NCBI RefSeq assembly: GCF_002277955.1
Contig: NZ_CP018477.1
Coordinates: forward strand, 2,625,206-2,689,205
Length of the DNA stretch: 64,000 nucleotides
DNA from: Thermogutta terrifontis
Lineage (GTDB): Bacteria; Planctomycetota; Planctomycetia; Pirellulales; Thermoguttaceae
Direction of reading: 5' to 3'
Part shown: positions 17,960 to 27,593 of the stretch, in pieces
How positions within the stretch are numbered: the stretch's first letter is position 1
Layout of the letters: each line of letters opens with the position of its first letter
Notes under the pieces: model-generated
The model's database searches: none
Seen by the model: the letters and a program-made list of their open reading frames with translations, nothing else
What the model was told of the DNA's origin: nothing
Made by a program: the position numbers and the translations under genes

Positions 17960-18234
17960 TGGGCAACCTCCCGAGGCTGTTTCTCATAAAGTCGTGGGTT
18001 GAGAAATTCTTCCGAAGCCCGGAGCGACCTCGTGGTTCGATACGATTCGTCCAATCTCCACCGGGCTTGATAAAGGGTCCTCTCGGAACGCCTATCGCAC
18101 GGAGGTGTTTGGCACATCCATTGTTCGACGCCGAACAATTCATTTCGCTCAATTAGGCACCACAGGTACGTCCCACACCCGGGCATGGGGCAGCAAGGTC
18201 CGAGAGATCGGATTGACGCGCAGCGGATCTAGAA

Positions 18235-18807
18235 CTACGGCCCACCGACTTCCACTTCCGCCGGAGCGATAATCCTCGCCGAGGCTTCCGTGCCTGTCCA
18301 GACCGGAAGACGGCACTCTGTGGCCTCCCAACCGTGATGTGTGACCCGCCCTCGATATGGTGGACCACCGTGCACGTTTCCCACCAGGCGAATCCGCCCG
18401 GAGTCGAAACTTTCGGGGATTACGTACTCTGCCCCTTCCGGCACATCGATAGCGGGTCGGATAGCGAAAAGTCTTTCCAACACGGCGGCACAGTCTCGGT
18501 GAATATCGCGAACTGCTGCGCCGATTTGAGCGTCGCTGTATCCGCTAAGGTCCTCTTTAATGAAGTCTACAAATCGCGCCTCACGCTGAAGCGTTTCCAA
18601 AAGGATCAATGCCTCGCTCTTCGCCGCCTTCCCTGGAGCTGGCTTCAGCGGCTGGACCGCGGGTTTGGGAAGAACTGCCTCTGCCGGCTGAGCCTCGCTC
18701 GGCCTCTCACCGATGCGACGCTTTTCCAGGACTTCTCGCACCCGGCGAGCCGTTTCCCTGTCAAACAGCGTCGCAAAAAAGATCCGAATTGCATCCCATA
18801 TCACCAT
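18235..18807 (-). CDS. DUF2760 domain protein
   Basis: 190 aa from ATG 18807, preferred over GTG 18819 because GAGG lies 7 bases upstream of it. N-terminus 'IWDAIRIFFATLFDRETARRV', a Pro/Lys-rich linker, then a conserved-looking C-terminal half ('ALILLETLQREARFVDFIK', 'YSDAQIGAAVRDIHRDCAA', 'GRVTHHGWEATECRLPVW'). I recognise this as DUF2760, a family of unknown function that I recall lying beside Hsp70-like genes in other bacteria; that association is from memory. First gene of the leftward set, 275 bases from the first Hsp70 gene, so possibly a dedicated partner of these Hsp70 proteins. Confidence 0.75.
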   Translation of the reverse strand: MVIWDAIRIFFATLFDRETARRVREVLEKRRIGERPSEAQPAEAVLPKPAVQPLKPAPGKAAKSEALILLETLQREARFVDFIKEDLSGYSDAQIGAAVRDIHRDCAAVLERLFAIRPAIDVPEGAEYVIPESFDSGRIRLVGNVHGGPPYRGRVTHHGWEATECRLPVWTGTEASARIIAPAEVEVGGP

Positions 18808-19085
18808 AGTTGGCCTCACGTGTTCTCACAGCCTGAATACTTGCATTTCGATAGCCAGTGTCGGAGGGCTCCAAGCCTCCTCCTGATGCCGGCAGGTTAA
18901 ACCGGCGAAGCCTACGAAGATTAGTGAGGTACTGCGTATTCTATCACAAAATTTTATCCAGGAACCGTCGTTCCCAGCGAAACAACGCCTCGTTCTGTAT
19001 TTCGCTAAAGAAACGCGGGCACCACACTTGCCTGGTCCAACGCCGTGCCTGGAGCGATAAGCCCCGTCCAACCGGGCATCAAGCA

Positions 19086-19679
19086 TCAAACGATTCCATG
19101 GGCTTTCTCATAAGCTGTGATTTTGTCCTCGTGCTGAAGGGTCAAGGCGATGTCGTCCAGCCCTTCGAGAAGACATCTCCGCCGAAATGGATCGATTTCA
19201 AAGGTGGCGTGAAAGCCCTTGTCGTCCGTGACCACACATTGCTCCAGGTCCACAGTGAGGCGATAGCCCGGCGTGCTGACGCATCTTCGGAACAGTTCGT
19301 CCACCAGAGACTCATCCAGACGGACCGGTAAAAGGCCATTCTTGAGGCTGTTATTGTAAAAAATGTCTGCAAAGCTCGGAGCAATGATCGCCCGGAACCC
19401 ATAGTCGACGAGGGCCCACGGGGCGTGCTCGCGGCTCGACCCGCAACCGAAATTGCGACGCGTCAGGAGAATCGTGGCCCCCTGATATTCGGGTCTGTTT
19501 AGAATAAATTCGGGATTGGGAGTTCCGTCTTCCAGGTACCGCCAGTCATAAAACAGAAACTGGCCGAAACCGGTCCGTTCGATTCGCTTGAGAAATTGCT
19601 TCGGAATGATCTGATCGGTGTCAACATCCGAACGATCGAGGGGCACTACCAATCCCGTATGTCGCACGAACGGCTGCAT
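19086..19679 (-). CDS. leuD: 3-isopropylmalate dehydratase small subunit
   Basis: 197 aa, normal for LeuD. With LeuC it isomerises 2-isopropylmalate to 3-isopropylmalate in leucine synthesis. Motifs: '[13 protein letters not shown]', '[15 protein letters not shown]', '[21 protein letters not shown]'. The open frame extends 243 bases further upstream into leuC, but ATG 19679 has GGAGG 6 bases upstream and gives the normal family N-terminus ('[20 protein letters not shown]'). It follows leuC after 104 bases on the same strand. Confidence 0.95.
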   Translation of the reverse strand: MQPFVRHTGLVVPLDRSDVDTDQIIPKQFLKRIERTGFGQFLFYDWRYLEDGTPNPEFILNRPEYQGATILLTRRNFGCGSSREHAPWALVDYGFRAIIAPSFADIFYNNSLKNGLLPVRLDESLVDELFRRCVSTPGYRLTVDLEQCVVTDDKGFHATFEIDPFRRRCLLEGLDDIALTLQHEDKITAYEKAHGIV

Positions 19680-19783
19680 GCCTGTGCCTCCTATCGTTTG
19701 CATTAAAAAGTGTTGATTGAACGCGAGCGCTAGAGCATGGAATGCTGCTGTAAAGGTGTGTGGGCGTTGGCGAATCAGGTTCG

Positions 19784-21208
19784 TCAGCGGTAGTCCCAAT
19801 TCCTGATATCGACGAAACGCCCGGCAATCGCTGCCGCAGCCGCCATGGCGGGAGAAACCAAATGCGTTCTTCCCCCTCGCCCCTGCCGCCCTTCGAAGTT
19901 GCGATTGCTCGTCGATGCGCACCGCTCGCCGGGTTCTAATCGATCAGGGTTCATCGCCAGGCACATACTGCATCCCGGTTCCCGCCATTCAAAACCAGCG
20001 TCCTTGAATATTTTGTCCAGACCTTCCGCCTCCGCCTGTTTCTTGACCAATCCACTGCCCGGCACCACCAGCGCCTGCACATGGTTGGCAACCCGATATC
20101 CTTTCGCCACTGCCGCTGCCGCCCTCAGGTCTTCCAGCCGTCCATTCGTGCAGGAGCCAATAAACACTTTGTCGATGCGAATCTCGGTCATCGGCGTCCC
20201 CGGCTCCAGACCCATGTACCGGAGAGCATCCTCCGCGGCCTTGCGTTCCACAGGATCCTGAAAATCTCGGGGATCAGGAACCCTCGCCGTCACAGGAACC
20301 ACCTGGGCTGGGTTAGTTCCCCAGGTCACTTGAGGCTCAATCTGGTCGGCAAAAAATACTTCCACGCGATCGTATTGCGCCCCCGGGTCAGTGCGTAGCG
20401 TCCGCCAGCGTGCGACCGCCTGCTCGAAAGCCTCTCCCTTGGGCGCAAAAGGTCGCCCGCGGAGATAAGCGAACGTTGTCTCGTCCGGCGCGATCAGCCC
20501 TGACCGTGCGCCGGCTTCGATCGTCATGTTGCACACCGTCATCCGCTCTTCCATGCTCAGTCGGCGGATGACCTCTCCGGTGTATTCAATACAGTATCCC
20601 ACACCCCCCCGTGTGGTGAGTTTCCCGATGAGATAGAGGATCAGGTCTTTTGCCGTGACACCGCGCGGCAGCTGGCCCTCTACCCGGACCTCGAAAGTCT
20701 TGGGCTTCCTCTGAAGCAATGTCTGGGTTGCCAGAACGTGCTCGACCTCACTGGTTCCGATTCCGAACGCCAGGGCCCCAAAAGCCCCATGGGTGGCAGT
20801 ATGGCTATCCCCGCAGACGATGGTCATCCCTGGCTGGGTCAGGCCGAGCTCGGGGCCGATGACATGCACGATCCCCTGCTCGACGCTGTCAATATCGTAC
20901 AGCCGGATGCCGAACTCCCGACAGTTCTTGCGAAGCGTCTCAATCTGCTGGCGTGAAATCGGATCTGCGATCGGAAGCGAGCGATCCGTGGTGGGGACAT
21001 TGTGATCCACAGTGGCAACCGTCCGCTCGGGCCTGCGGACCCGCCGCCCAGCCAATCGCAATCCCTCAAATGCCTGAGGACTGGTCACCTCATGGACCAA
21101 ATGAAGATCGATATAGAGAAGGCTCTGTCCCCCCTCATCGGTGTAGACTACATGATCATCCCATATCTTTTCGAAAAGCGTCCGGGGTCCGTTAGCTGTC
21201 GCGGTCAT
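19784..21208 (-). CDS. leuC: 3-isopropylmalate dehydratase large subunit
   Basis: 474 aa from ATG 21208; an in-frame ATG at 21250 would add 14 residues not typical of the family, whose N-terminus is close to '[13 protein letters not shown]'. Aconitase-type [4Fe-4S] enzyme: the three ligand cysteines are in '[14 protein letters not shown]' and '[13 protein letters not shown]'; '[20 protein letters not shown]' is also present. First gene of a leuC-leuD pair; leuA, leuB and ilv genes are not in the window. No T-box or leader peptide is evident upstream. Confidence 0.96.
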   Translation of the reverse strand: MTATANGPRTLFEKIWDDHVVYTDEGGQSLLYIDLHLVHEVTSPQAFEGLRLAGRRVRRPERTVATVDHNVPTTDRSLPIADPISRQQIETLRKNCREFGIRLYDIDSVEQGIVHVIGPELGLTQPGMTIVCGDSHTATHGAFGALAFGIGTSEVEHVLATQTLLQRKPKTFEVRVEGQLPRGVTAKDLILYLIGKLTTRGGVGYCIEYTGEVIRRLSMEERMTVCNMTIEAGARSGLIAPDETTFAYLRGRPFAPKGEAFEQAVARWRTLRTDPGAQYDRVEVFFADQIEPQVTWGTNPAQVVPVTARVPDPRDFQDPVERKAAEDALRYMGLEPGTPMTEIRIDKVFIGSCTNGRLEDLRAAAAVAKGYRVANHVQALVVPGSGLVKKQAEAEGLDKIFKDAGFEWREPGCSMCLAMNPDRLEPGERCASTSNRNFEGRQGRGGRTHLVSPAMAAAAAIAGRFVDIRNWDYR

Positions 21209-21708
21209 TGGGTACGTCCAGAATTTCGTCCTCTCACAGGGCATTTGCAAATACGGGAAACTATTTTGCCGTTTGATTCATTCTAGCAAAGGCGGCTACG
21301 CGGCGGGAGTTTCTAGCCCGACGGTATGTCTGTAAACCACTAATCTGCGGGAGTCCAAAAATTGACGAGCGCCCCTGCACCAAGCCGAGCGACAGGTTTG
21401 ACCATCTCCCAGACCGACAGATTAGAGGCATTCCGCGAAGTTGCGGCTCTCCCGCCCGGCTGTGCGGTCGCGGCTTTTTGCTTTCCGCCGATCGTCGATC
21501 CCATCTATGCACGCCGCTAATCTTTTCGATAGGTGCCGTACCGCAAAAATGTTTGTCAAACCTGGCAAAAAAGGCAAAAAAGGCACTACCGGAATAAACC
21601 CCTCGAGTACCCGATAGAGACCAGCCGAGGAGATGCTTGGAGATTTGATTTTTGAAGGCCACCTCCCCCATGTTTTCGAAGACGCGACAAGAGCCGGGGG
21701 AGCCCCAC
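21209..21708. other. Divergent intergenic region between leuC and the porin gene
   Basis: 500 bases with no convincing gene. It must hold the promoters of leuC (leftward) and the porin (rightward). At about 21563-21583 there is a short tandem GGCAAAAAA repeat. 'CCGCGAAGTTGCGG' near 21438 is a small inverted repeat. I could not identify a convincing promoter or regulator site. Confidence 0.4.
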
Positions 21709-23400
21709 ATGCTTCCCCGCGCGACGCGATGGACGACTGGTTTCTTCAACGCGGAGTCTTACCCCGTGGTACGAAATCCGTTTCACGTCTCGATGTTCCT
21801 GGTCGCCGTCAATGGCCTGACCGTCATAGCCCTCTCGGGGGAACCCATTCTGGTGTTCCCGGAACAGCCCGGGGCGGACATTTCCACATTGCTCGCCCCC
21901 GATCGAGATGTGGTGCCGGTCGGCAAGCCGGAATTAGCGCCAACTGCTTTTGAGGATGAGCATGACACCGCTACCGCGCGGAGCCAGGAGCCGACTTCCA
22001 GATCAGACCAAGACAATCAGGCAAAAACCTCCCCGGTTAAAGAATCTGCGACCAATCCCACTTCCGAGCCGCGTCCTACCTCCGTCGTTGCTCCCAAACC
22101 GCCCAATCCCTACAAAGGCGTGTTCTACGAAAATGACTTTTCTTACCTCGATAAGCCTAATAATCCGTACTTCTACTTGGGTGACGCTCTCAAACGGAAT
22201 CGTCTGGGAGACTGGGGAATTTTGGACATCGGCGGAGAATACCGCCTGCGACAGCACAACGAGCACATGCTGAACCGCGATAATAACTTCCTCCTTCAGC
22301 GAACGCGGATTTATGGCGATCTTCATGTGGGCGAGAGGCTCCGAGCCTACGCGGAGGCCATCGATGCGACCAGCGCCTGGGAGGACCTTCCCCCACGTCC
22401 GACTGAAGAAAACCGATTTGATGCCCTCAATTTGTTTGCCGACGCTAAAATGATCGATGCCGACTCGGGGGATCTCTGGTTTCGCGGAGGACGGCAGGAA
22501 CTGCTCTACGGCAATCAACGGCTCATTTCGCCTCTGGATTGGAGCAACACGCGGCGAACGTTTGACGGTGTCAAACTGTTCTGGCGGGGCGAGCGCTGGA
22601 ATATCGACGGATTCTGGACCCGACCGGTGCCCTTTTCTCAACACGTCAACAACGACCACAATTTTGACCATCCCGACCTGGACCAGGAGTTTTATGGCCT
22701 GTACATGACCCGAAAAGCTAGCTGTGGTCAAACGCTCGACCTTTACTACCTCGGCTATGCCAAATACAACGATCCGCGACCGTTCAAAACCCATACGTTT
22801 GGGAGTCGCTGGGAAGGAAAACTCGATCTGTGGTTATGGGAAATCGAAGGTGCCTACCAGTTCGGGGAATATGGCCCCGCGGATCACTCAGCCGGTTTCT
22901 ACACGCTCGGGCTGGGACGAAAGCTGGCACGACTCGGTTGGGAGCCCACGTTATGGTTTTATTACGACTGGGCTTCAGGCGACGAAGACCCTACCGATGG
23001 ACGTCACGAAACGTTCAACCAGCTATTTCCCCTCGGCCACAAATACTTTGGCTGGATGGACCTTGTGGGCCGACAGAATATCGAAGATTGGAACCTGCTT
23101 TTAACGATGAAGCCCCATCCAGCATGGGAAATCGCATTCTGGTGGCATACGTTTCGGCTTCAAGAAGCCCGCGATGCTCTCTACGATGCAGCCGGCAATG
23201 CCATTCGGCAGGACCCCACCGGGGCAGCAGGACGCGATGTGGGCAGTGAGGCCGACGTGACTGTCCGCTGGACTTTTCATCCGCGGGCTGACGTGTTGTT
23301 TGGATATTCCCATCTGTTTCCAGGCCGGTTTCTTAAAGTCACACCAGGCGGCGGGGACCAGAGCGATTTCTATTACACGCAGCTCAGTGTGAGGTTCTGA
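21709..23400 (+). CDS. Outer-membrane beta-barrel, alginate-export family
   Basis: 563 aa from ATG 21709, which has GGGGAG 6 bases upstream; TTG 21652 and ATG 21670 are earlier in-frame options. A hydrophobic segment ('MFLVAVNGLTVIALSG') acts as signal or anchor, followed by ~90 residues of Pro/Thr/Glu-rich linker. From ~'GVFYENDFSYL' the rest is a beta-barrel with alternating aromatic strands, closing on a C-terminal Phe ('YYTQLSVRF') as expected for BAM insertion. 'GGRQELLYGNQRLISPLDW' and 'RRTFDGVKLF' match the alginate-export (AlgE-like) domain. It is probably a porin for anionic sugars; alginate itself is not shown. Confidence 0.8.
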   Translation: MLPRATRWTTGFFNAESYPVVRNPFHVSMFLVAVNGLTVIALSGEPILVFPEQPGADISTLLAPDRDVVPVGKPELAPTAFEDEHDTATARSQEPTSRSDQDNQAKTSPVKESATNPTSEPRPTSVVAPKPPNPYKGVFYENDFSYLDKPNNPYFYLGDALKRNRLGDWGILDIGGEYRLRQHNEHMLNRDNNFLLQRTRIYGDLHVGERLRAYAEAIDATSAWEDLPPRPTEENRFDALNLFADAKMIDADSGDLWFRGGRQELLYGNQRLISPLDWSNTRRTFDGVKLFWRGERWNIDGFWTRPVPFSQHVNNDHNFDHPDLDQEFYGLYMTRKASCGQTLDLYYLGYAKYNDPRPFKTHTFGSRWEGKLDLWLWEIEGAYQFGEYGPADHSAGFYTLGLGRKLARLGWEPTLWFYYDWASGDEDPTDGRHETFNQLFPLGHKYFGWMDLVGRQNIEDWNLLLTMKPHPAWEIAFWWHTFRLQEARDALYDAAGNAIRQDPTGAAGRDVGSEADVTVRWTFHPRADVLFGYSHLFPGRFLKVTPGGGDQSDFYYTQLSVRF

Positions 23401-23568
23401 TCCCAGTGTGAAACGATAGTCTGGCTGGTGGATCGAAACTCAGTTACGAGTGATACCGCCCGTGGTCAAATCAATCAGCGCCCGCCGGGCCCTCGCCCGC
23501 CATCGACTCGCTTAACGGGGACCCATAACGGCCTCAGGAGTCAAGGAGCCTCAGGTACGCCAAAACCG

Positions 23569-24690
23569 CTACTGCGCCGCCGGAGTAGGCAAAGTGTCCT
23601 CGCAGACCGCCGCCGATTCTCCGTGGACGACCTGCTCTATCTCGAATCCCAGCGCCGCGATCATTCGGTAGTCTTCTTCCGGCGGTTGACCCTTTGTCGT
23701 GAGATAATCGCCCACAAAAATGGAGTTTGCGACGAATAGCCCCAGAGGTTGAAGCGGCCCAAGGTGGACCTCTCTCCCCGCGGCAATCCGCAGGTCCGAG
23801 GTCGGCGTCGCGAACCGTATGAGACAGAGAACTTTCAAGCAATGAACGGGGGATGGTGCCGGACGGCCTTCCAACGGAGTGCCCGGAATTGGAATCAGAA
23901 AATTAATCGGCACCGATTCCGGGCGTAACTCGCCAAGCGCCAGAATGAAGTCGATGAGGTCATCCTCACTTTCGCCCATCCCGATGATCCCGCCACAGCA
24001 CAATTCCAGCCCTGCCTGGCGTGCGGCCCTCAGCGTGGCCAGTCTGTCTTCGTACGTATGAGTGGAACAGATCTCCCTGTAAAAACGGCGACCCGTGTTC
24101 AAATTGTGATTGACCCTGTCCAGCCCCGCTTTCTTGAGGGCTTCCGCCTGCGCCAGTGTCAGCAGCCCCGGCGAGAGACACACTTTCAAGGGAAACCGCT
24201 CCTTGATCTGACTTATCGTCCGGCACAGTCGATCCAACTCGCGAGGATTGGGGGATCGGCCGGCAATCGCGATACAGTACGTGGAGGCCTTTCTCTCCAC
24301 GGCAGCCGCCGCCCCCGCCAGAATAACTTCTTCATCCAGCAGCGGATACTTCGCGATGCTGGCGGTGGAAACTTTCGATTGCGAGCAGTAGGCGCAATCC
24401 TCACCGCACAGGCCGCTTTTTGCGTTGATGAGCATATTGAGTCGCATTTTCATCCCATGAAAATGCCGGCGAACGCGGTATGCTGCGGCTAGAATTTCCA
24501 GAATGGCCGTGTCAGGGGACCGCAAGATCGCCCTCGCTTCCTCCGCCGTCAAACGGCGACCGGCGATTATCTCATCGCTCAAACGAAAGAGGGCATTCGC
24601 CTCCCACTGAGCGTCGGAGATTACACTCTGACCATCCCGACGGCTGTTATCCACTTGTGGTGAAAAAATTTCTGGCACTTGAAAGGGCAC
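23569..24690 (-). CDS. bioB: Biotin synthase
   Basis: 373 aa radical-SAM enzyme that inserts sulfur into dethiobiotin. 'GLCGEDCAYCSQS' carries the CxxxCxxC cluster ligands; 'YCIAIAGRSPNPRELD', 'NHNLNTGRRFYREICSTH' and 'AAGREVHLGPLQPLGLFVA' match BioB, including the Arg of the auxiliary [2Fe-2S] cluster. GTG 24690 is preceded by AGGAGG at 5 bases. It is a single gene convergent with the porin gene; bioA, bioD and bioF are not in the window, and no BirA operator is seen. Confidence 0.95.
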   Translation of the reverse strand: MPFQVPEIFSPQVDNSRRDGQSVISDAQWEANALFRLSDEIIAGRRLTAEEARAILRSPDTAILEILAAAYRVRRHFHGMKMRLNMLINAKSGLCGEDCAYCSQSKVSTASIAKYPLLDEEVILAGAAAAVERKASTYCIAIAGRSPNPRELDRLCRTISQIKERFPLKVCLSPGLLTLAQAEALKKAGLDRVNHNLNTGRRFYREICSTHTYEDRLATLRAARQAGLELCCGGIIGMGESEDDLIDFILALGELRPESVPINFLIPIPGTPLEGRPAPSPVHCLKVLCLIRFATPTSDLRIAAGREVHLGPLQPLGLFVANSIFVGDYLTTKGQPPEEDYRMIAALGFEIEQVVHGESAAVCEDTLPTPAAQ

Positions 24691-24914
24691 AGCAGCCTCC
24701 TGGGAAAATTCCCTGTCACGATGTAGTCGCGCACTATTTCACGATGCACTTCGATTGAGCCTATTTTACGCGCCGACTGCCGAAGGCCAAGGCAAACTTG
24801 CATTACTCCAGTAAGATGGTTACCATTCTCAGCGTGAGGTTCCCCACTGGAATAGGATCGCCGCAGCGGATCAGCATTTTTCGACAGCCTTCCTCGAAAC
24901 AGTCACAATTCGCC

Positions 24915-26084
24915 ATGGCTTTTCGCAAGTCACTATTTCCGGCACGCCATGCCGTAAGCCGTCGTTCCTTCGTCACTGCCGCAGCGTCTTTCTTGCTTGC
25001 TGGGCCGACAACCAGCCCTGGAGGGCAAAGAGAACAAGAAGCATCCAAACCTCCTGCTGGGGAACGCCCATTACTGGTCGTCGCGACTGACCTGTATCGG
25101 CCGCACGATGATCCCGATGATCACTGGGACCTTGCCACGGCATACGCCCTGGCCCAGCAAAACCTGGTCGAACTTCTCGCTGTATTGATCGACTACCCCC
25201 GGCCAGACTCGCTTAAGGACCCCGACATAGAGGCGGTGGCCCAATTGAACTACCTCACCGGCCTGCTTGTTCCAGTACTGGTTGGGTCCGGACGTCCCTT
25301 CAAGGAATGGCGCGAAAACCCAAGCGACAGCCGGGCGTTATGGGGCGTCCAAGCGCTTCTCGAGCTGATGCGGAATGCTCCACGCCCGGTCGTCATCAGC
25401 GTCGCGGGCACCTGTCGCAATATCGCCATGGCGGCCCATCTGGATGGTGAGACTTTTCGCAAAAAATGTGCCGGAGTGTACGTCAACGCGGGTACGAGTC
25501 GTCCGCTGACTGAAAATGCTCCCCTGGAGTGGAATGTCACTTTGGACCTCGAGGCCTATCAGGCTATGTTTGCTCTTCCCTGTCCGGTGTACTGGATGCC
25601 GTGTTTTGAAGATGTTCGCAGGTTTGAAGTCAGCGAATACGCGACATATTACCGATTCCGACAGGGAGAAGTACTGCCCGAATTATCCGCTGGGTTGAGG
25701 AACTTTTTTGCGCATGTTTTTCGGCGAGAACTGTCCGGCCAACACGCATCCCTGGGCTGGCTCCAAGCACTTCTGGCACCCGAGGATCCGGAACTTGTCG
25801 CCCGAATGAATACCATGGACAGAAATATGTGGTGCACGGCGGGATTCTTGCACGCTGCGGGAATCTCAGTCGACGGGGAGGGGCAACTGCAACCCCTTCA
25901 GGAGACGGCCCATCCAGTTTTCAAGTTTGAGAAAATCCGCGTTATAGATCGCCAGAGCGGTCATATCCGTTGGGTCACCGACGAAGCAGCCGCGGATCGG
26001 TACATCTTTCGCGTGCTGAACAAAGAACGTTACGGCTATGCCATGACACAGGCCCTCAAGCGTTTGCTTCGGACAATTTCCTAG
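24915..26084 (+). CDS. Tat-exported nucleoside-hydrolase-like protein
   Basis: 389 aa from ATG 24915 (an earlier in-frame ATG at 24798 adds 39 residues with no signal character). The N-terminus has a twin-arginine motif 'SRRSFV' before 'TAAASFLLAG', so export folded by Tat is likely. The mature part starts 'LLVVATDLYRPHDDPDDHW', resembling the Asp-rich calcium site of inosine-uridine nucleoside hydrolases, followed by 'RPVVISVAGTCRNIAMA' in the position of the second conserved strand. Substrate unknown; in this superfamily it could cleave N-glycosidic bonds or have another role. It stands divergent from bioB. Confidence 0.65.
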   Translation: MAFRKSLFPARHAVSRRSFVTAAASFLLAGPTTSPGGQREQEASKPPAGERPLLVVATDLYRPHDDPDDHWDLATAYALAQQNLVELLAVLIDYPRPDSLKDPDIEAVAQLNYLTGLLVPVLVGSGRPFKEWRENPSDSRALWGVQALLELMRNAPRPVVISVAGTCRNIAMAAHLDGETFRKKCAGVYVNAGTSRPLTENAPLEWNVTLDLEAYQAMFALPCPVYWMPCFEDVRRFEVSEYATYYRFRQGEVLPELSAGLRNFFAHVFRRELSGQHASLGWLQALLAPEDPELVARMNTMDRNMWCTAGFLHAAGISVDGEGQLQPLQETAHPVFKFEKIRVIDRQSGHIRWVTDEAAADRYIFRVLNKERYGYAMTQALKRLLRTIS

Positions 26085-26437
26085 TGATTGTTACCCATCT
26101 AGCGCAAACTCGGAGGTCGTCCTCTATTTGACGTATCGTTAGTCCGGTCCGGAATTTGGAGGTGTCCAGGTCGAGTCGGAACGTGCTCAAGGGCGCCTTT
26201 TGTTCCAGACTTGAGTCCCGCAACGGCTTGGCAAGTTGTTTGCCCGATATCGCGTCACCTGCACAACACTTAGAACCGTTGTGCCGTTCTGCGTTCTGCG
26301 TGCCGCCGAAAAAAACCTTTTCCCACGGCTCGGTTTTCCCTATAATCCGTCCCTCGCGCACTGATGAGGCAATTTTGCGGGTGAAAAAGGGGTGCTGGTA
26401 TGCATCCCGTTGGCTCATAACGTGTGAAAAATGCTCC
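26085..26437 (+). other. Intergenic region with a candidate -10 element
   Basis: 353 bases between the nucleoside-hydrolase-like gene and the lipoprotein gene. A perfect TATAAT lies at 26341-26346, 91 bases before the chosen ATG; 17 bases upstream of it only a weak -35 (TTTTCC) is present. The frame of the next gene is open through much of this stretch from 26156, but its composition does not look coding. Confidence 0.35.
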
Positions 26438-27439
26438 ATGGCCTGGCTAAAGGAAGACGCAAACACTGATCCCCCAGTCTGGATTCGGCTCTCACTATGG
26501 ACGGCCGTTTGCCTGGCGGTCGCAGTGGTTTGCGCGTGCGCCGTTGGCTGCGGGACAACAAAGTGGACGGAGACCCGCCGCACCGCGACAGAACAGCTTC
26601 TCATTTCCGACTCCATGGACCAGGCTGTTGGCAGGCTCGATTTCCGGGCCCTGTCCGGCAAGAAAGTTTATCTGGACGACACCTACTTGAAGGACGTCGT
26701 GGACGCCAATTACCTGGTCAGTTCACTCCGCCAGCAACTCCTGGCTCATGGGGCCATCCTGCGGGAAAAGAAAGAAGAGGCGGATTACGTGGTGGAAGTG
26801 CGTTCAGGGGCCGTCGGCACAGACATGCACAGCGTCCTTGTGGGCATTCCCCAGGTGAACCTCCCCCCTGCCGTAAGTGCAGTCGGTTTACCCACTGCGC
26901 TTCCTGAAATTCCGCTCATCAAGAAAACTCAGCAAAGCGCTGTCACAAAAATTCTGCTCTTTGCCTACAACCGCAGGACTGGTCGACCTCTCTGGCAATC
27001 GGGAGCCGTTCTCGCAAAGAGCGACGCAAGCGATGTCTGGATTTTCGGTACCGGACCGTTCCAGAAAGGGACGATTTATCAGGGCACGCAGTTTGCCGGA
27101 GAACGGTTACCCATCAAACTGCCGGATGTGCCGCTGATCGACCTCAGCACACAGCGCGAGCCCGTAAGTCTGCTGGAAGAAGCATTCTATGCCGAGCCTT
27201 TGGGAGAGTTGTCTCAAGAAAGTTCTAACACTTCCCAGGAGCAGAAAGGGACGTCAACCCCGAGCCGCGACTCCACGGGAACACAGGCGGGCGAAGTCGC
27301 GACAAAGCCCAGTTCATCTCCGCCCCGAGAACCCCAGGTTCCCTCCGCTCCCACCCTGGTCATGCCGTCTCAAGGCCCGGCACCCCAGGTGGCTTCCCCC
27401 ATGACTCCCCAAATCTGGCCGGCATTCCCGCCCCAATAA
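26438..27439 (+). CDS. Lipoprotein of unknown function (planctomycete type)
   Basis: 333 aa from ATG 26438; the frame is open from 26156, but the residues before this ATG look non-coding, and this start puts a signal peptide at the N-terminus. Hydrophobic 'LWTAVCLAVAVVCACAVGC' ends in a lipobox cysteine at residue 38. The body has 'TEQLLISDSMDQAVGRLDF', 'KVYLDDTYLKDVVDANYLV' and 'ADYVVEVRSGAVGTDMHSV', consistent with a conserved planctomycete lipoprotein family (I recall DUF6655, not certain). The last ~100 residues are disordered and Pro/Ser/Thr rich. No enzymatic motif seen. Confidence 0.7.
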   Translation: MAWLKEDANTDPPVWIRLSLWTAVCLAVAVVCACAVGCGTTKWTETRRTATEQLLISDSMDQAVGRLDFRALSGKKVYLDDTYLKDVVDANYLVSSLRQQLLAHGAILREKKEEADYVVEVRSGAVGTDMHSVLVGIPQVNLPPAVSAVGLPTALPEIPLIKKTQQSAVTKILLFAYNRRTGRPLWQSGAVLAKSDASDVWIFGTGPFQKGTIYQGTQFAGERLPIKLPDVPLIDLSTQREPVSLLEEAFYAEPLGELSQESSNTSQEQKGTSTPSRDSTGTQAGEVATKPSSSPPREPQVPSAPTLVMPSQGPAPQVASPMTPQIWPAFPPQ

Positions 27440-27593
27440 CCAGAACCGCCGCCGACGTTCCATACGTCCCTGTGACTGCTTCCAAAAAAGGCAACAGAAG
27501 GACGTACCGCCGCCGGCGACAGCTCTTCACAGCGCAGCGAGATTCCCGGAATGAACTTGTGACGGCTTGCGTGGTCCGAATGGGTCCGAAGAA

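Noticed and set aside
19680-19922. N-terminal extension of leuD into leuC
   Set aside because: Overlaps the C-terminus of leuC in another frame and is not seen in LeuD proteins; the start with GGAGG at 19679 is preferred.
21209-21700. Possible T-box or leader-peptide attenuator for leuC
   Set aside because: No T-box sequence, no run of Leu codons after a start, and no terminator hairpin ahead of leuC.
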